A stretch of 64,000 nucleotides of DNA from Halomonas huangheensis (GCF_001431725.1 NZ_CP013106.1:2790001-2854000); one strand, 5' to 3'. Positions 1 through 8,290 are shown, numbered from the stretch's first letter. Notes: generated from the sequence alone by a model not told the origin. Translations and numbers: made by a program.

Positions 1-5
1 AATGC

Positions 6-596
6 ATGCCAACAATTGGCAGACTGGCAAGACAGGATGTTATCGCTTTGTCGTCTTACGTGGAAACCATGTTCGAGGGATGGAAGCGTCCGGGATCATC
101 CTCAGCGACCGCCATTGGCAATGTTTTTAACGGGGTAGAGTTTGAGCATGTAGAGGCTGCCGTTGAGAGGTCGTACTTTTTTCAATCCTCACTGGATGAG
201 CATGTTGATAGTCAGAGTATGATAAAGTTCTGTAAATGGCTATTGAATATCGATCCGAATGTTTTAATTGATAAAGTCACTCAGGCGAAGAGTTTGCCAA
301 GCTTTCAAGTGGCCAATCTTCGGAACGTTAAAAGGTTCAGTGAGCTTTGCAAGGGATTGTCTGAGAAACAATATCCGGACGCATTTCACCTATGGACAGC
401 TGAGGTTAATGGTGCAGATTTTTTCTTAACAATTGATAAAAAATTCATTCACGTGATGACTGAAACGAATCGAGTAGACTTGCCTTGCCCTCCACTTTCA
501 CCTTCTCAGCTGCTTAATCAATTAGGAATAGATGAGAGAGATCCCATTGAATACATGGAGGGAGTTTTCTACGACATTTTGGGAAGGCGCGGATAA
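6..596 (+). CDS. Integron cassette protein, possibly PIN-like; 5' end uncertain
   Basis: 196-residue protein of uncertain function. The C-terminal half (residues about 128-150, HLWTAEVNGADFFLTIDKKF) resembles the last strand/helix region of PIN-domain nucleases, where an acidic residue follows a hydrophobic stretch (LTID). The N-terminal half is not recognisable. The frame is open to the window edge and no ribosome binding site is visible, so the true start may lie upstream. Base composition is clearly lower in GC than the host genes to the right. The gene is followed 22 nt later by a candidate attC site, so it is the first visible cassette of an integron array. PIN-like nuclease or toxin is only a suggestion: no complete set of acidic residues was assigned and no antitoxin gene is adjacent. 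Confidence 0.6.
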   Translation: MPTIGRLARQDVIALSSYVETMFEGWKRPGSSSATAIGNVFNGVEFEHVEAAVERSYFFQSSLDEHVDSQSMIKFCKWLLNIDPNVLIDKVTQAKSLPSFQVANLRNVKRFSELCKGLSEKQYPDAFHLWTAEVNGADFFLTIDKKFIHVMTETNRVDLPCPPLSPSQLLNQLGIDERDPIEYMEGVFYDILGRRG

Positions 597-617
597 CAAG
601 AGTTTCGAACCGGCCTT

Positions 618-688
618 GCCTAACAATGCGGTCAACGGGACGCCAACGACGCTGCGCTCCAAATTTGCCGCAGAGCGCGTCGTTAGTT
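618..688 (+). other. Candidate integron attC recombination site 1
   Basis: R'' box GCCTAAC (618-624) matches RYYYAAC exactly. R' box GTTAGTT (682-688) matches GTTRRRY at all but one position. Internal arms TGCGGTCAA and TTGCCGCA pair with a single unpaired T in the left arm, the extrahelical base typical of attC L'' boxes. Length is 71 bp. The two spacers are unequal, so the site may be somewhat degraded. It separates the first and second cassettes. Confidence 0.65.
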
Positions 689-710
689 TCTGAGGACATC
701 GGGAGTAAAA

Positions 711-1400
711 ATGGAAGTTCGCGACATTAAACTTTACATTGATGGACGCTGGCAGCTCACTGATCTCAATGTGCTGACAAGAGTTTATATCCAGCTATAT
801 GGACTTCTTTACTCTCTGGATGTTGCTGATGACTACCTGGACGGGGAAATTCAGTACATATATGGGAAGTATCCTTGGTGCGGCGGATTTAGTGCTGTTA
901 ATTTCTATCAAAACCTTTTCGTTAAAATGCCGCGCGACTACAAGCCTCAGATTCGGTCAATTCAATATGCTTCTCCGGGTTTCATTGAGCTTTCCCAGCT
1001 AGTTGACGTTGCAAAGGATGTTGCCCAGATTGTTGGCTATGTCTCGGCCGCACTACTTGCAGGCAACAAAACCTACAGTACTATCCAGAAGGGGATAAGC
1101 GAAAGGAAGCTTTCGAAAATCAATCTTCGCAGCGAAGAGCTTTCATTGCTCGAAAAAGAAAGAGCATTCATACATAACTCCGTGAATGACATCGCTAGGG
1201 TGATGGGAATAAAAGCTGAGACATTGTCTAAGATTTATTTCCGAACAGAGAATAACGAGTTAGCTGTCCTAAAAATCTTATCATCTGTTTATCGCCGGGC
1301 ACGGGACCTAGCCAAGCTAGAGAACAGCGGTAAGCTGGATTTGAAGAAGGGGCATGCCACAGAGAGTGAAACTAACAATAAAAGGCAGTCGGACTCGTAA
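711..1400 (+). CDS. Hypothetical integron cassette protein
   Basis: 229-residue soluble protein that I do not recognise. Residues about 1-95 form a mixed alpha/beta region rich in aromatic residues (a YGKYPWCGGFSAVNFYQNL segment near 50-70). Residues 100-120 are hydrophobic and Ala/Val-rich (VAQIVGYVSAALLAG), perhaps a single membrane segment or buried helix. The rest is charged and helical with a disordered Lys/Glu/Asn-rich tail. The last residues are encoded inside the downstream attC candidate, so the C-terminus may be partly recombination-site sequence. Low GC and position between two attC-like sites identify it as a promoterless cassette gene. The ATG follows GGGAGTAAAA, a good Shine-Dalgarno sequence. 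Confidence 0.65.
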   Translation: MEVRDIKLYIDGRWQLTDLNVLTRVYIQLYGLLYSLDVADDYLDGEIQYIYGKYPWCGGFSAVNFYQNLFVKMPRDYKPQIRSIQYASPGFIELSQLVDVAKDVAQIVGYVSAALLAGNKTYSTIQKGISERKLSKINLRSEELSLLEKERAFIHNSVNDIARVMGIKAETLSKIYFRTENNELAVLKILSSVYRRARDLAKLENSGKLDLKKGHATESETNNKRQSDS

Positions 1401-1427
1401 ACTCGCCGCTGCTTTGGGGCGTTAGAG
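1370..1427 (+). other. Candidate attC site 2, overlapping the end of the cassette gene
   Basis: R'' AACTAAC (1370-1376) and R' GTTAGAG (1421-1427) can pair through CTAAC/GTTAG. Inside, GCAGTCGG pairs with CCGCTGC leaving one extrahelical T, the attC hallmark. At about 58 bp it is near the short end of known attC lengths. Both outer boxes depart from consensus by one base, so this is the weakest of the three candidate sites. Confidence 0.5.
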
Positions 1428-1467
1428 CTCACGAAGTTTCGAATGTCAGCGTCATTAAAGGACAGAA

Positions 1468-2106
1468 ATGCAAAGCCTTGTAAAACACACACTTTATCTA
1501 TTTCTTTGGATTACTGGTCTCACTGCTGCTATGGCGCTCGCCGGAATTGGCTATGCATGGTTTTCCTCAGAGCCCAAAGAGCTTCCTCATTTAGAGTGGT
1601 TAATTGGTTCCGTAATAATAGAGGTGGTTGTAGTAATTATTATGCTTGCAAAAAAGGGGATGAAGTATCTGCCTGACACGCAAACGGATAAAGAACCAAA
1701 GGACACACTTAAGTTTATGGAGAATTTTATCTCAATGGGAACAAGTGCGACGGTAGTGAGTAACAGAGTTTCATGGCTTGTTGGTGATGATAAATTGACA
1801 TCTATTCTTCAATCCAAAATTGAAAGCGGTACTCGCATTGAAATTATTACGCCAAGTGCAGTTCCAGAGGTGCTCAGAGAAAAGCTGAAAGGCGCATCTT
1901 TCATTATTACAAAAGAACCAGTTTCTCCTGAATCAAGATTTACATTAGTGAATGGCGACCGAAGCGGTGCTGAAAAGCTTGCCATAGCACGAGGCGTTCA
2001 CCCTGATCATGAGATAACAATTTTCGACAATAATTCTGGCCCTCAAATAATTGCAATGGCAAAGGACATAATTAGAAAATCTAAGGAGTTGTCCAATGCC
2101 GCATAG
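1468..2106 (+). CDS. Membrane-anchored integron cassette protein, possible degenerate PLD-like domain
   Basis: 212 residues. Two N-terminal hydrophobic helices (about residues 7-30 and 43-60) are followed by a cytosolic domain of about 140 residues. The segment near residues 110-130 (KIESGTRIEIITPSAVPEVL) resembles the strand region preceding the HKD motif in phospholipase D-like folds, but no HxKxxxxD motif is present, so any catalytic role is doubtful. It begins the third cassette, about 40 nt after attC candidate 2, and its last 11 nt overlap the start of the methyltransferase gene, indicating translational coupling. Low GC. Function unknown; a membrane sensor or effector partnered with the methyltransferase is inference from the overlap only. 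Confidence 0.6.
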   Translation: MQSLVKHTLYLFLWITGLTAAMALAGIGYAWFSSEPKELPHLEWLIGSVIIEVVVVIIMLAKKGMKYLPDTQTDKEPKDTLKFMENFISMGTSATVVSNRVSWLVGDDKLTSILQSKIESGTRIEIITPSAVPEVLREKLKGASFIITKEPVSPESRFTLVNGDRSGAEKLAIARGVHPDHEITIFDNNSGPQIIAMAKDIIRKSKELSNAA

Positions 2107-2803
2107 ATGGTGCAATTCAGCACAAATACGTCGAGAGCAAATTGAGTCAGGGACAGACTTAACATTCAATGAGATATTCAAGCCACTTATAGTAAGCCGC
2201 ATTAATGAACTTAGGCCTGGTCGAGTTCTGGAAGTCGGTGCTGGGACTGGTCACATTTCCATTGAACTATTTAAATTGGGTTATTCGGTCACGGCAATAG
2301 AACCTTCTTTAGGCATGTATTTGGTCGCCCAAGATGTTTTGTCTTCAACCGATGTAAAATTGGTAAACTGCACATCATTCGAGTTAGAGCAAGATACGTT
2401 TTACGAGGTCGCTTTTTCTCACCTTGTTGCACACGTTGTTGATGATCTTTCTGCATTTTTTAGGTCGATCGGACAGCACCTTGAGAAGAACGGACACTTT
2501 ATTTTCTCAATTCCACATCCCTGCTTTTATAATGACTACAAGCGTTTTTTTGGAGATGAATATAATTACATGGTATCAATGACAAAAAACGTGTCATTTA
2601 CCATCACAAAAGATTCACAAAATACAATAAGTGGAGTTCCGTATCACCACAGGCCATTGTCAGAATACTTTAATAAGCTGGTTGATTCCGGTTTCGCTAT
2701 CGACGGCTTTGATGAAACTTACCCAGATGAACATATACAAGAAAAATATGGATCCAAATGGGAAGCTCCGCGATATTGTATGTTTACATGCAAAAAGATC
2801 TAA
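2096..2803 (+). CDS. SAM-dependent class I methyltransferase (integron cassette)
   Basis: 235 residues. The SAM-binding motif I is clear (VLEVGAGTGHISIEL, about residues 44-58), followed by the acidic end of strand 2 (TAIEPS) and a motif III/IV region (FYEVAFSHLVAHVVDDL). This is the Methyltransf_11/25 type that modifies small molecules or proteins; the substrate cannot be told from sequence. The ATG lies inside the end of the upstream membrane-protein gene. The stop codon TAA forms part of the R'' box of the attC site, an arrangement common in integron cassettes. GC content is low compared with the chromosomal genes that follow. Confidence 0.75.
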   Translation: MPHRWCNSAQIRREQIESGTDLTFNEIFKPLIVSRINELRPGRVLEVGAGTGHISIELFKLGYSVTAIEPSLGMYLVAQDVLSSTDVKLVNCTSFELEQDTFYEVAFSHLVAHVVDDLSAFFRSIGQHLEKNGHFIFSIPHPCFYNDYKRFFGDEYNYMVSMTKNVSFTITKDSQNTISGVPYHHRPLSEYFNKLVDSGFAIDGFDETYPDEHIQEKYGSKWEAPRYCMFTCKKI

Positions 2804-2868
2804 CAAACGCATGTTGTCGGATTGGTTTCCGCTACGCTCCAAACCAACCGCAAATGCGGGCGTTATAT
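2798..2868 (+). other. Integron attC site 3, end of the visible cassette array
   Basis: R'' ATCTAAC (2798-2804) matches RYYYAAC exactly and R' GTTATAT (2862-2868) differs from its complement at one position. The inner stem GGATTGGTTT/AAACCAACC pairs with one extrahelical A. A second stem pairs CGCAT with ATGCG. Total length is 71 bp. This is the best preserved of the three sites; no further cassette or integrase gene follows it. Confidence 0.8.
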
Positions 2869-2944
2869 CAGCTTCATCTGAATGGCCGCTTCTGGCCGAA
2901 TGCACAACTTTAGACAATACCGATGGATTAGTTTTGGCAGTCAA

Positions 2945-3895
2945 TTAGTGAGATGCCACATAGATCGACTGGGATTCGGGTGGGGGTAGCTCGAACGTTG
3001 AGCGCATCCAAGCGACTTCGGCTGTCGGCGTACGGCCGAATAGACGTCTGAACTCGCGGCTGAACTGAGAGGGGCTCTCATAGCCGACATCGCTTGCCGC
3101 TACAGCGGCAGTCCTGGCTTGACGAAACATCAGGAGCCGCGCCTGATGAAGCCGGACAGCCTTCACGTATTGCATGGGTGACGTCTGTGTCGCCGCTTTG
3201 AAATGTACATGGAAGGTCGGGACGCTCATACGTGCCTCACGCGCCAGTGACTCGACATCCAGTGGCGTTGCGTAGGCTTCGTGAATACGACGTATCGCAC
3301 GGCTGATACGGCCGAAAGGCGTGGTTGTCCCCAGTGCGGCTCGCATCGCCCCGCCTTGCTCACCTCGAAGTACGCGGAAGTAGATCTCGCGAACCATTTG
3401 GCGACCAAGAATCTTCCCGTCCTCTGGCGACTCCATGATCTCAAGAAAGCGCGACACCGTGTCAGCCAATGCCGGCTCTATCGGTGACGCCATCAGACCG
3501 CATGGCGTTGACGGGCCGCTTATGCCTTCTTCCTCGAGCTCAAGCAGCAGCTCAGCGGCCAGCGGAATATCCAGATGAAGATAAATGGCCAGCAAGGGCT
3601 GTTCGATACTGGCCTCGGTTTCCATGGTAAACGGCACAGGAAGCGATACCGCCAGATAGTGCTGCGCGTCATAGACGTACGTTTGATTGCCCCAATATCC
3701 GCGCTTGCGTCCTTGGCAAACGATGACGATACCCGGGTCATACAGAACAGGCGTCCGGCGCAATGGGCGATTGGAGCGCAGCAAACGCACGTCCGGCAGC
3801 GCGGTCAGGTTGTAGCCTTCTTTTGGTGCCATCCTGGCGAGCAAGTCGACGATGTGCTGCTCTTGATGCGCTAGTTGCATGTCCCGGTCGTTCAT
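2945..3895 (-). CDS. AraC-family transcriptional regulator
   Basis: 316 residues. The N-terminal about 180 residues match the AraC_N type of ligand-binding cupin-like domain (segments DPGIVIVCQGRKRGYWG and YDAQHYLAVSLPVPF). The C-terminal about 110 residues hold the two helix-turn-helix motifs (first helix pair around LDVESLAREARMSVPTFHVH, then AAVAASDVGYESPSQFSREF ending in the typical FRRLFGRTP). It is divergent from the short-chain dehydrogenase gene with about 177 nt between the starts, the common arrangement in which this regulator class controls the neighbouring oxidoreductase. The inducer is unknown. Host-like GC content marks it as outside the integron array. Confidence 0.9.
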   Translation of the reverse strand: MNDRDMQLAHQEQHIVDLLARMAPKEGYNLTALPDVRLLRSNRPLRRTPVLYDPGIVIVCQGRKRGYWGNQTYVYDAQHYLAVSLPVPFTMETEASIEQPLLAIYLHLDIPLAAELLLELEEEGISGPSTPCGLMASPIEPALADTVSRFLEIMESPEDGKILGRQMVREIYFRVLRGEQGGAMRAALGTTTPFGRISRAIRRIHEAYATPLDVESLAREARMSVPTFHVHFKAATQTSPMQYVKAVRLHQARLLMFRQARTAAVAASDVGYESPSQFSREFRRLFGRTPTAEVAWMRSTFELPPPESQSIYVASH

Positions 3896-4072
3896 CGATC
3901 TCTCAATCAGGAAACTGTGCGTCGATCATCTGTGCGAGTTCTCTTCTGAATCGTTGCTGCGCCATAGGAATAGGCAAGCAAACCAGACGATCTCGCGTTC
4001 GAATTCAAGACCCTACTCTCTAGCATAAGCGCTCTTCTTGTACACAAGCCACAATCAGTGGAGAGCGTAATC

Positions 4073-4906
4073 ATGAGTCAGTCCAGAACTATCCTGATCA
4101 CCGGAGTCAGCAGTGGGTTCGGCCAGGCCTTGGCGAACGAAGCACTCGCTGCAGGCCACCAAGTCATCGGTACGGTGCGTCGTGAGGAAGCTGCCAAAGC
4201 GTTCGAGGCCCACGAATCGAAGCGAGCACATGCTCGTCTACTCGACCTGACCGATACTCCATCGATACCCTCAGTCGTCAAGGGGATCTGCGATGAGTTT
4301 GGCCACATCGACGTGTTGGTCAACAATGCCGGATATGGTCATGAAGGCATACTGGAAGAGTCACCCTCCGAGGAGATGCGTCGGCAGTTCGAGGTCAATG
4401 TATTCGGTGCAGTCGAGATGATCAAAGCCGTGTTGCCATCCTTCCGCGAACGCCGCGCTGGCCATATCATCAATATCACGTCGATGGGTGGCTACATTAC
4501 GATGCCGGGTATTGCGTACTACTGTGGCAGCAAGTTCGCGCTGGAAGGCATCTCCGACACGCTGAGCAAGGAGTTGGCGCCGTTCAATATTCATGTCACC
4601 GCCGTGGCGCCCGGCTCGTTTCGAACCGATTGGGCTGGCCGATCGATGCGCCGCTCCCCTCGCAGTATCGCTGATTATGACACCCTGTTCGATCCGGTCA
4701 GACAAGCCAGAAAGGACAAGAATGGGCACCAGTCGGGCGACCCGGTAAAAGCGGCTCAGGCCATGCTCGAGATCATTGAAAGCGACACACCACCGGCGCA
4801 CCTATTGCTCGGCAGTGACGCACTCAAGCTGGTTCGGAACCAACTGGTCGATAAGTCGCGGGAGATCGATGCCTGGCAGAGATTGACGGTATCGACAGAC
4901 GGTTGA
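4073..4906 (+). CDS. Short-chain dehydrogenase/reductase (SDR)
   Basis: Classical NAD(P)-dependent SDR of 277 residues. The cofactor motif TGVSSGFG is at the N-terminus, NNAGYG stabilises the central sheet, and the catalytic Tyr and Lys are in YYCGSKFALEG with an upstream Ser in NITSMGG. The ATG at 4073 is preceded by GGAGAG at a good distance; an in-frame GTG at 4058 sits within that ribosome binding site and is rejected. It is divergent from the AraC-type regulator and convergent with the secretion operon (9-nt gap to the HlyD stop). The substrate is unknown; the family acts on alcohols, aldehydes or ketones. Confidence 0.9.
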   Translation: MSQSRTILITGVSSGFGQALANEALAAGHQVIGTVRREEAAKAFEAHESKRAHARLLDLTDTPSIPSVVKGICDEFGHIDVLVNNAGYGHEGILEESPSEEMRRQFEVNVFGAVEMIKAVLPSFRERRAGHIINITSMGGYITMPGIAYYCGSKFALEGISDTLSKELAPFNIHVTAVAPGSFRTDWAGRSMRRSPRSIADYDTLFDPVRQARKDKNGHQSGDPVKAAQAMLEIIESDTPPAHLLLGSDALKLVRNQLVDKSREIDAWQRLTVSTDG

Positions 4907-4915
4907 ATTCGGACT

Positions 4916-6244
4916 CTACTCTTCTCGAAAGGCCCTACTGAACTGGTCGGTGATAGGCTTGATGAAATACGTCAGTGCGGAGCGCTCTTCGGTGGTGATA
5001 AAGACTTCGACTGGCATACCAGGCAGCAACGAAGGAACGCCGAGTTTTTCAAGCTCTTCTGCAGAAACGTCAACCTCGCCGAGGTAGTAGGGTTCGCCAG
5101 TCGTATCGTCGCGTGTTGTCGCTGCGGAGATATAGACGACCTCACCTTTGAGCTCCGGTGTTGTTCTCTGATTGAAGGCAGTGAAACGGAGCCTGACCGG
5201 CTGTCCAATCCAGAGTTGGTCGATGGTTACTGGAGCAAGTTGCGCTTCGATTTCCAGTTTGGCCCCTTCCGGAACGATCGTGACAAGTTCTTCGGCAGGC
5301 GTGATCACGCCTCCTATCGTATGGATATTCAGCTCATTTATGGTTCCAGAAATCGGCGCGCGAATGTCCGTTCGCGCCAGCCGATCCTCGATGGCGATGC
5401 GCCGGTCACGCAGTTCCGAAAATTCCGCCTCCACGGTACTTAATTCACGCTGTGCCTCGGTACGGGCGTTCTCGTCGATCGCAATAATCTGCAGGCGAAT
5501 TTCACTCATGCGGGTTCTCGCTCTGGCAATGGATGCGTGGATCTCACCGCGTTCACCCGAAAGTTGTGCTCTTTCACGAGCGATCGGAACGAAGCGTGTT
5601 CGTGCGAGCAGCCCCCTGCCAACAAGGCCTTTGTTCGCCTCGTATTCGTCCTCGACTACAATCGATTCCTCGTCTTTCGACTCCCGCTGCGCTTCCAGTC
5701 CCTTTATCTCCTCTTCGATTTGCTCGACGCTGAGTTCGAGCTGCTGCTTCTTGCTTTCGCGACTTGTCCGATTGCCGTGGAAGAGGCGTGTTTCGCCGAG
5801 GAACACATCCGGAGATTCGTCTACGGCCAGATCAGACGGGAACTCGATTGCCGCAAGCCCATCCCGTTCTGCCAGCAGACGCGCCCGCCGGATGGCCAAT
5901 TCCACGAGTTTGGAGCGCACGATCGAAAGCTCCGCCCTGGTCTGTGTGTCCTGGAGCCGCAGCAACACGTCTCCCGCTTGAACGAAGTCCCCTTCCCTGA
6001 TGACTATCTCGCTGACGATGCCGCCATCTGGATGCTGTATCGACTTCAGATTCTGATCCACCGTCACCGATCCTTGCGCGATGATGGCACCACTGAGTTG
6101 AGCGCTCACGGCCCAACTGCCGGCCCCCACCACCAACAGTAGGGCGAGTGCCGCGCCCACACAGACACGCGGACCGAGCCGAAAGGCGTTATCCGGTTTC
6201 GGCAAGGGCTTTCCCGCCCCCTCGGAAAGATCATCTGCGCTCAT
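4916..6244 (-). CDS. Type I secretion periplasmic adaptor (HlyD/PrtE/AprE family)
   Basis: 442 residues. A single membrane helix (about residues 27-48) anchors the protein in the inner membrane. A biotinyl-lipoyl-like strand (IQHPDGGIVSEIVIREGDFVQ) follows, then a long alpha-helical hairpin rich in Glu/Arg (about 100-290). The second lipoyl half is at IRAPISGTINELNI, followed by the C-terminal beta-barrel region. Length and layout match PrtE/AprE adaptors, which bridge the ABC exporter and a TolC-type channel. It is last in the minus-strand operon, 9 nt after the RTX gene stop. No TolC homologue is in the window, so a genomic TolC is presumed. Confidence 0.92.
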   Translation of the reverse strand: MSADDLSEGAGKPLPKPDNAFRLGPRVCVGAALALLLVVGAGSWAVSAQLSGAIIAQGSVTVDQNLKSIQHPDGGIVSEIVIREGDFVQAGDVLLRLQDTQTRAELSIVRSKLVELAIRRARLLAERDGLAAIEFPSDLAVDESPDVFLGETRLFHGNRTSRESKKQQLELSVEQIEEEIKGLEAQRESKDEESIVVEDEYEANKGLVGRGLLARTRFVPIARERAQLSGERGEIHASIARARTRMSEIRLQIIAIDENARTEAQRELSTVEAEFSELRDRRIAIEDRLARTDIRAPISGTINELNIHTIGGVITPAEELVTIVPEGAKLEIEAQLAPVTIDQLWIGQPVRLRFTAFNQRTTPELKGEVVYISAATTRDDTTGEPYYLGEVDVSAEELEKLGVPSLLPGMPVEVFITTEERSALTYFIKPITDQFSRAFREE

Positions 6245-6253
6245 ACTGTGCTC

Positions 6254-8290
6254 CTATGATAGCCACTCAAGACCATCGTCACGCTGTGTAGACCACGACA
6301 GCTTGTGTACTCCCTGAAGCGAGACGGCCGTCGCCCACATTTCATCGTCCTCGAAGTCGGTCTCGACCACGGTCCACTCGCTGCCATCGTCCCGATCATG
6401 GCGATAACGTATCGGCAGATCGTCATCGTCTTCACCGTGATAGATGTGCTCGAAACGGTCGTCCGGCTCGTCGTCGTCCTTCCAGAAAATATCGTACTCA
6501 GACATCCGGATACGGTCTCCGACGCCAAAATCCAGGATCACGTGCGAAACGGCGAGAGATAGACCCCCACCGGCGCTGGCGAACGCAAAGACGTCATCAC
6601 CAGCACCGCCAGCGAGCGTGGCTGCCTCACCACCGAGGATGAAGTGATCGGCCTCACGGCCTCCAAGCACCTTCTCGAACCCGGTGATGGAGTCATCGCC
6701 GATTTCCACACCGCTGACGACACCGCTTACCAGATTGACCACGAGCCCTTTCGTCGCATGGCTGTAGTCCAGAGTGTCCGAGTTCCCGCCGCCACCGTCG
6801 TACACGTCATCGTCCGCATCCAGCGCCGCCACGACCCGATCACTTCCCATGCCACCGAAAACCTGGTCGCGACCTGCGCCGTCGTACAACTTGTCGTCTC
6901 CCGCACCGCCGGTGAGCGTGTCATCTCCTCCGTCACCGTGAACGGAGTCTGCCCCATCCCCCCCAAGCAACAGATCGTCGCCTTCACCGCCGCTCAGGTG
7001 ATCCTCGCCAGTGTTCCCGAAGATCACGTCATCGCCGAATCCGCCAAATAACCTGTCGTCGCCGGCTCCGCCGAAAAGATGGTCGTTGCCAGCGCCGCCG
7101 AAAATAATGTCTTCGCCATCGCCGCCGACCACCACGTCATCACCGTCTCCAGCGACGATGTGGTCGTCTCCCGATCCTCCGATCAGTACGTCGTTGCCGG
7201 CCCGTCCATCAATGTTGTCATCACCACCTGCGCCGTCGATCTCATCGGCACACATGCTGCCGAGAAGCGTGTCGTTTGCCGCAGTCCCCGTGATAACGGG
7301 CTGCTCAACGACGGAGAAACGGGCGACCGCATCGGTCACAAGCTCGCCGTCAGTGACCTGGTAGGTAACAGTCACGGGCCCCGGTTGCCCATCATCGCTC
7401 TGGAAAACCCAACCGCCTTCCGCTTCCGTGAGCGTGCCGGAGGACACGGCCAGGTTTTGAACCGAGAGGACGTCGCCATCGGGATCCTCGGCCTTGCTCA
7501 GCAGGTCATCGAGGGCGATCAGCAGTGCCACGCAAGGCGCCACATCCAGCAGATAGACGGGACCTGATACTCGGGGAGCACGGTTGCCATCGGGCCGGGT
7601 GCCAACATCATCGTCGTCTTCGGGGTCGAGTGTGTCGCTATCCGCAGAGTCATCACCATTCGCAGAGCCATCGCCGTTCGTAGAACCATCGCCATCCGCA
7701 GAGCCATCGCCTTTCGTAGAGCCATCGCCGTTCGTAGCACCGGAGCCATCCACGGGGCCATTGCCTCCGGCGGGCGGGTTATCACCCGGCGGTGATTTGC
7801 CAACCGAAGGACCGCCACCACCGGGTGAGAGGCGATTACCGGCAAGATCAAAAATTTCGGCAGTCGCTGGACTGGCACCGCCCCCTCGGTCCGCCCTTTC
7901 AGCGCCACCATTGGCGCGTGCCGATCCGGATACGGGCACGCCTTCGCTTTCGTTCGGATAGCGAAGGGCCATCGCGGCGGCTATCGGCGTTACCGAGCCG
8001 GGAGATTCGGAGTCAGGCAGATCAGGAGATTCCCGCGGAATGGCACTCTCCTCAACCATGCCCGCTGGAGTTCCGGCATCCGCTGCAGCGGCGGGCGGCT
8101 CCTCCGGCTGCGATGGGGGTATCTGCTCCCGCCCCCAGGAAAAGATCGAGGCCAGGTAAGCAGCGACTCCCGTCAGTAGACCGCCGATAACCAGAGGTGT
8201 GCGAGAGACCTCGTCCCCGCTCTTCAGAACGTAGCGCTGCGAGGCGTCAGTCTCCGGTGAAACGCTCTTCGTACCTTTGACGTTAATCAT
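6254..8290 (-). CDS. Membrane-anchored RTX Ca2+-binding protein encoded within the T1SS operon
   Basis: 678 residues. The N-terminus carries a charged start, a YVLKSGDEVSRTPL segment and one membrane helix (about 33-50). Residues 55-235 are a Pro/Gly/Ser/Asp-rich, disordered stretch including a hexapeptide repeat (DGS-x-x-G). Residues 240-330 look like a cadherin/Ig-type beta domain. Residues about 333-480 hold roughly fifteen GGxGxDxLx nonapeptides forming a Ca2+ beta-roll. The C-terminal domain (520-678) is very acidic. The start overlaps the exporter gene stop by 4 nt (ATGA), implying coupled translation. A TM-bearing RTX protein between exporter and adaptor could be a secretion accessory, a tethered surface protein or a second substrate; these cannot be separated from sequence. 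Confidence 0.85.
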   Translation of the reverse strand: MINVKGTKSVSPETDASQRYVLKSGDEVSRTPLVIGGLLTGVAAYLASIFSWGREQIPPSQPEEPPAAAADAGTPAGMVEESAIPRESPDLPDSESPGSVTPIAAAMALRYPNESEGVPVSGSARANGGAERADRGGGASPATAEIFDLAGNRLSPGGGGPSVGKSPPGDNPPAGGNGPVDGSGATNGDGSTKGDGSADGDGSTNGDGSANGDDSADSDTLDPEDDDDVGTRPDGNRAPRVSGPVYLLDVAPCVALLIALDDLLSKAEDPDGDVLSVQNLAVSSGTLTEAEGGWVFQSDDGQPGPVTVTYQVTDGELVTDAVARFSVVEQPVITGTAANDTLLGSMCADEIDGAGGDDNIDGRAGNDVLIGGSGDDHIVAGDGDDVVVGGDGEDIIFGGAGNDHLFGGAGDDRLFGGFGDDVIFGNTGEDHLSGGEGDDLLLGGDGADSVHGDGGDDTLTGGAGDDKLYDGAGRDQVFGGMGSDRVVAALDADDDVYDGGGGNSDTLDYSHATKGLVVNLVSGVVSGVEIGDDSITGFEKVLGGREADHFILGGEAATLAGGAGDDVFAFASAGGGLSLAVSHVILDFGVGDRIRMSEYDIFWKDDDEPDDRFEHIYHGEDDDDLPIRYRHDRDDGSEWTVVETDFEDDEMWATAVSLQGVHKLSWSTQRDDGLEWLS
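7641..7748 (-). repeat. 18-bp tandem repeat, six units, in the RTX gene linker
   Basis: Six degenerate 18-bp units (pattern TTCGTAGAGCCATCGCCG on the plus strand) encode the hexapeptide DGS(T/A)(N/K/D)G. Unit length is a multiple of three, so copy-number change would lengthen or shorten the disordered linker without a frameshift. Confidence 0.85.

Noticed and set aside
6..596. Toxin-antitoxin module with the PIN-like cassette protein as toxin
   Set aside because: No small antitoxin gene is adjacent on either side within the visible cassette, and the acidic active site could not be assigned.
2876..2900. GGCCGCTTCTGGCC beside the cassette array and a similar CCGCTTTTGGCC near 23830 beside the RloC islet, as a shared attachment site
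   Set aside because: The matched core is short and similar phrases are common in proteobacterial intergenic DNA; no direct repeats at the opposite island edges were found.
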